A DNA stretch of 7,548 nucleotides from Bacillota bacterium (lineage in GTDB: Bacteria; Bacillota_A; Clostridia; Peptostreptococcales; Anaerovoracaceae), in contig JAFRWH010000054.1 of assembly GCA_017438085.1 (NCBI GenBank), positions 1 through 7,548 of the forward strand, given 5' to 3'. Positions within the stretch are counted from its first letter, which is position 1; each line of letters opens with the position of its first letter. The position numbers were made by a program, and so were the translations under genes. Positions 5,996-7,548 of this stretch are shown here, piece by piece. A model generated the notes under the pieces. That model was not told the origin of the DNA. It ran no database searches and saw nothing but the letters and a program-made list of their open reading frames with translations.

Positions 5996-6991
5996 ATGGC
6001 AGAATATAAGCACTTACTTGAAGTAAAAGATCTTCACGTTCACTATATTACAGAAGAAGAAGAATGCTTTGCTGTAAACGGCATCACCTTCAATCTGGAC
6101 GAGGGCGAATCCCTTGGTCTGGTAGGTGAGACCGGTGCAGGAAAGACCACCACAGCAAGAGCCATTCTTCAGATCCTTCCCGATCCCCCCGCGGTAATCA
6201 CCGGCGGCGAGATCCTCTTCAAGGGTCAGAACATGATTCTGAACAGCGAAGCAGTAAATGAAAAGATCAGAGGAAACGGTATATCCATGATATTCCAGGA
6301 TCCTATGACCGCTCTTAACCCCACCATGACCGTCGGTGAGCAGCTGGTAGAAGCTCTGCTGCGCCACAACGAAGGCATGACCAAGGCTCAGGCTAAGGAC
6401 AGAGCTATCGAGATGATGGAGCTGGTAGGCGTAAAGAGAGACCGTTTCGATGACTATCCCCACCAGTTCTCCGGCGGCCAGAAGCAGCGTGTAGTTATTT
6501 CCATGGCACTGCTCTGCAACCCCGAACTGCTGATCGCTGACGAGCCCACCACCGCTCTGGACGTAACCATTCAGGCGCAGGTACTTGAGATCATCAAGGA
6601 CCTGAGAGAGCGTTTCAAGATGGGTCTGATCCTGATCACACACGACCTGGGCGTAGTATGCGAGACCTGCGAAAACGTAGCTATCGTATACGGCGGCGAA
6701 GTAATCGAACACGGCAGCGTATTCCATGTATTCACCAACCCCAGACATCCTTACACCAAGGGTCTGTTCGACTCCATCCCCAAGCTGGATGAAGAGAGCG
6801 ACAAGCTGATCCCCATCGACGGACTTACACCTAACATGTCTGATCCCCCGACAGGCTGCTACTTCCATCCCAGATGCAAGTACTGCCAGGATATCTGCAA
6901 GACCCAGTCCCCCGAAGTCAGGGGCGACGAACATCAGTACAAGTGCTGGTTCCCCATCGGCAACGAAAAAGATTTTGAGCGGGAGGTATAA
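5996..6991 (+). CDS. Opp/Dpp-family ABC importer ATPase, D subunit
   Basis: Cytoplasmic ATPase that powers the importer, working as a heterodimer with the next gene's product. All nucleotide-binding motifs are intact in the 331 aa: Walker A GETGAGKT (44-51), Q-loop FQDP with Gln101, signature SGGQKQR (159-165), Walker B LLIADEP with catalytic Glu183, D-loop ALD, and H-loop THD with His216. The C-terminus carries the oligopeptide/dipeptide-transporter extension ([17 protein letters not shown]), with Cys at 288, 294, 297 and 301. In at least one structurally studied DppD, a similarly placed Cys cluster in this extension binds a [4Fe-4S] cluster, so one may form here. The length is normal for the family. 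The gene lies 22 bases after permease C and 3 before the F-type ATPase gene, so translation is probably coupled. Peptide specificity is the commonest assignment, but nickel or sugar import cannot be excluded. Confidence 0.96.
   Translation: MAEYKHLLEVKDLHVHYITEEEECFAVNGITFNLDEGESLGLVGETGAGKTTTARAILQILPDPPAVITGGEILFKGQNMILNSEAVNEKIRGNGISMIFQDPMTALNPTMTVGEQLVEALLRHNEGMTKAQAKDRAIEMMELVGVKRDRFDDYPHQFSGGQKQRVVISMALLCNPELLIADEPTTALDVTIQAQVLEIIKDLRERFKMGLILITHDLGVVCETCENVAIVYGGEVIEHGSVFHVFTNPRHPYTKGLFDSIPKLDEESDKLIPIDGLTPNMSDPPTGCYFHPRCKYCQDICKTQSPEVRGDEHQYKCWFPIGNEKDFEREV
6981..6986 (+). promoter_or_regulatory. Ribosome binding site of the F-type ATPase gene inside the end of the D gene
   Basis: GGGAGG lies within the last codons of the D-type ATPase gene, eight bases before the ATG at 6995. 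With only three bases between the stop and the next start, it points to translational coupling of the two ATPases. Confidence 0.7.
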
Positions 6992-6994
6992 AGC

Positions 6995-7548
6995 ATGGGC
7001 GTAATGTTAGAGGTTCAAGGCCTTAAAAAATACTTTAACGTGGCAGGCGGCGCCAAGCTCCACGCTGTTGATGACGTAAACTTTACCATCAACGAAGGCG
7101 AGACTCTGGGTGTCGTAGGCGAGTCCGGCTGCGGTAAGAGTACTCTTGGCCGTACCATTCTCCGTCTTCATGAGCCTACCGCAGGTAAGGTCATTTTCGA
7201 CGGTATGGACTTTACCTCCTTCGATAAGGAAGAGGTAAGACACATGAGAAGAGAGATGCAGATCATCTTCCAGGATCCGTATGCATCCCTCAACCCGAGA
7301 TTTACAATTTCAAAGATCATTGAGGAGCCTCTGAAGCTTCACAATATCTATAAGACAGAAGCAGAACGCAGGGATAAGGTAGAAGAGCTCATGGACTTGA
7401 CAGGACTGTCCATGAGAATGTATAATATGTATCCGCATGAGTTCGATGGTGGACGTCGTCAGAGAGTAGTTATCGCCCGTGCACTGGCACTGAATCCCAA
7501 GTTCATTGTCTGCGACGAGCCGGTATCCGCTCTGGACGTATCTGTACA
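6995..7548 (+). CDS. Opp/Dpp-family ABC importer ATPase, F subunit (3' end cut by window)
   Basis: Second ATPase of the importer; only the first 184 residues are in the window and the frame is open at its end. Visible motifs: Walker A GESGCGKS (42-49), Q-loop [10 protein letters not shown] with Gln93, a modified ABC signature FDGGRRQR (150-157) in place of FSGGQRQR, Walker B FIVCDEP with catalytic Glu175, and D-loop SALD (178-181). Family members are usually about 310-340 aa, so roughly 130-150 residues, including the H-loop and the C-terminal extension, lie beyond the edge. The ATG follows GGGAGG by eight bases and comes three bases after the D subunit stop. From memory, the DGGRRQ signature also occurs in related Clostridia F subunits, so it is probably a subfamily trait and not damage. 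Confidence 0.95.
   Translation, partial: MGVMLEVQGLKKYFNVAGGAKLHAVDDVNFTINEGETLGVVGESGCGKSTLGRTILRLHEPTAGKVIFDGMDFTSFDKEEVRHMRREMQIIFQDPYASLNPRFTISKIIEEPLKLHNIYKTEAERRDKVEELMDLTGLSMRMYNMYPHEFDGGRRQRVVIARALALNPKFIVCDEPVSALDVSV

Noticed and set aside
6014..6934. 306-codon open frame on the minus strand opposite the D-type ATPase gene
   Set aside because: The plus strand encodes all ABC ATPase motifs in order. The antisense frame has no recognisable domain and exists because of the plus-strand codon bias.

Overview
The window looks like chromosomal DNA of an anaerobic Firmicute, most likely class Clostridia. The reasons are AGGAGG-type ribosome binding sites before nearly every gene, frequent AGA and GTA codons, AT-rich spacers between moderately GC-rich genes, and Clostridia-style Opp/Dpp transporter proteins. 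A peptide-fermenting lineage such as Anaerovoracaceae or a relative would fit, but the sequence alone does not fix the family.

Left part (1-2545): a metallo-beta-lactamase-fold hydrolase gene (+ strand, 10-900) converges on a bifunctional NAD(P)H-hydrate repair gene, nnr (- strand, 934-2532). A strong GC-rich hairpin with a T tract (909-938) lies between them, and its T tract overlaps the nnr stop codon. These are housekeeping or metabolite-repair genes with no visible tie to the transporter. The hydrolase lacks the usual last metal-binding His (Ser instead). Nnr has an 11-residue tandem duplication near the start of its dehydratase domain.

Middle (2546-3006): a roughly 460-base AT-rich divergent intergenic region with no convincing gene. 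It holds an extended -10 promoter candidate for nnr, one or two promoter candidates for the transporter operon, and several hairpins or palindromes, two of which overlap and could be alternative RNA folds.

Right part (3026-7548, + strand): a tight operon for an Opp/Dpp-type peptide (or nickel/oligosaccharide-type) ABC importer, in the order permease B, permease C, ATPase D, ATPase F (cut by the window end), with gaps of 17, 22 and 3 bases. No substrate-binding protein gene is present; it could lie downstream or elsewhere. The operon uses a narrow codon set (GTA for Val, AGA for Arg, AAC, GAC, ATC, CTG), unlike the two left genes, suggesting high expression.

The most unusual point is that both permeases are far longer than the family norm. 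Permease B (472 aa) has an N-terminal addition of two membrane segments enclosing a roughly 95-residue charged helical domain. Permease C (503 aa) has a roughly 220-residue N-terminal addition of about six membrane segments that appears to be an internal duplication. Both additions contain an even number of predicted membrane segments, so the canonical cores keep their normal orientation. This looks like an elaborated peptide importer with accessory membrane domains of unknown function.
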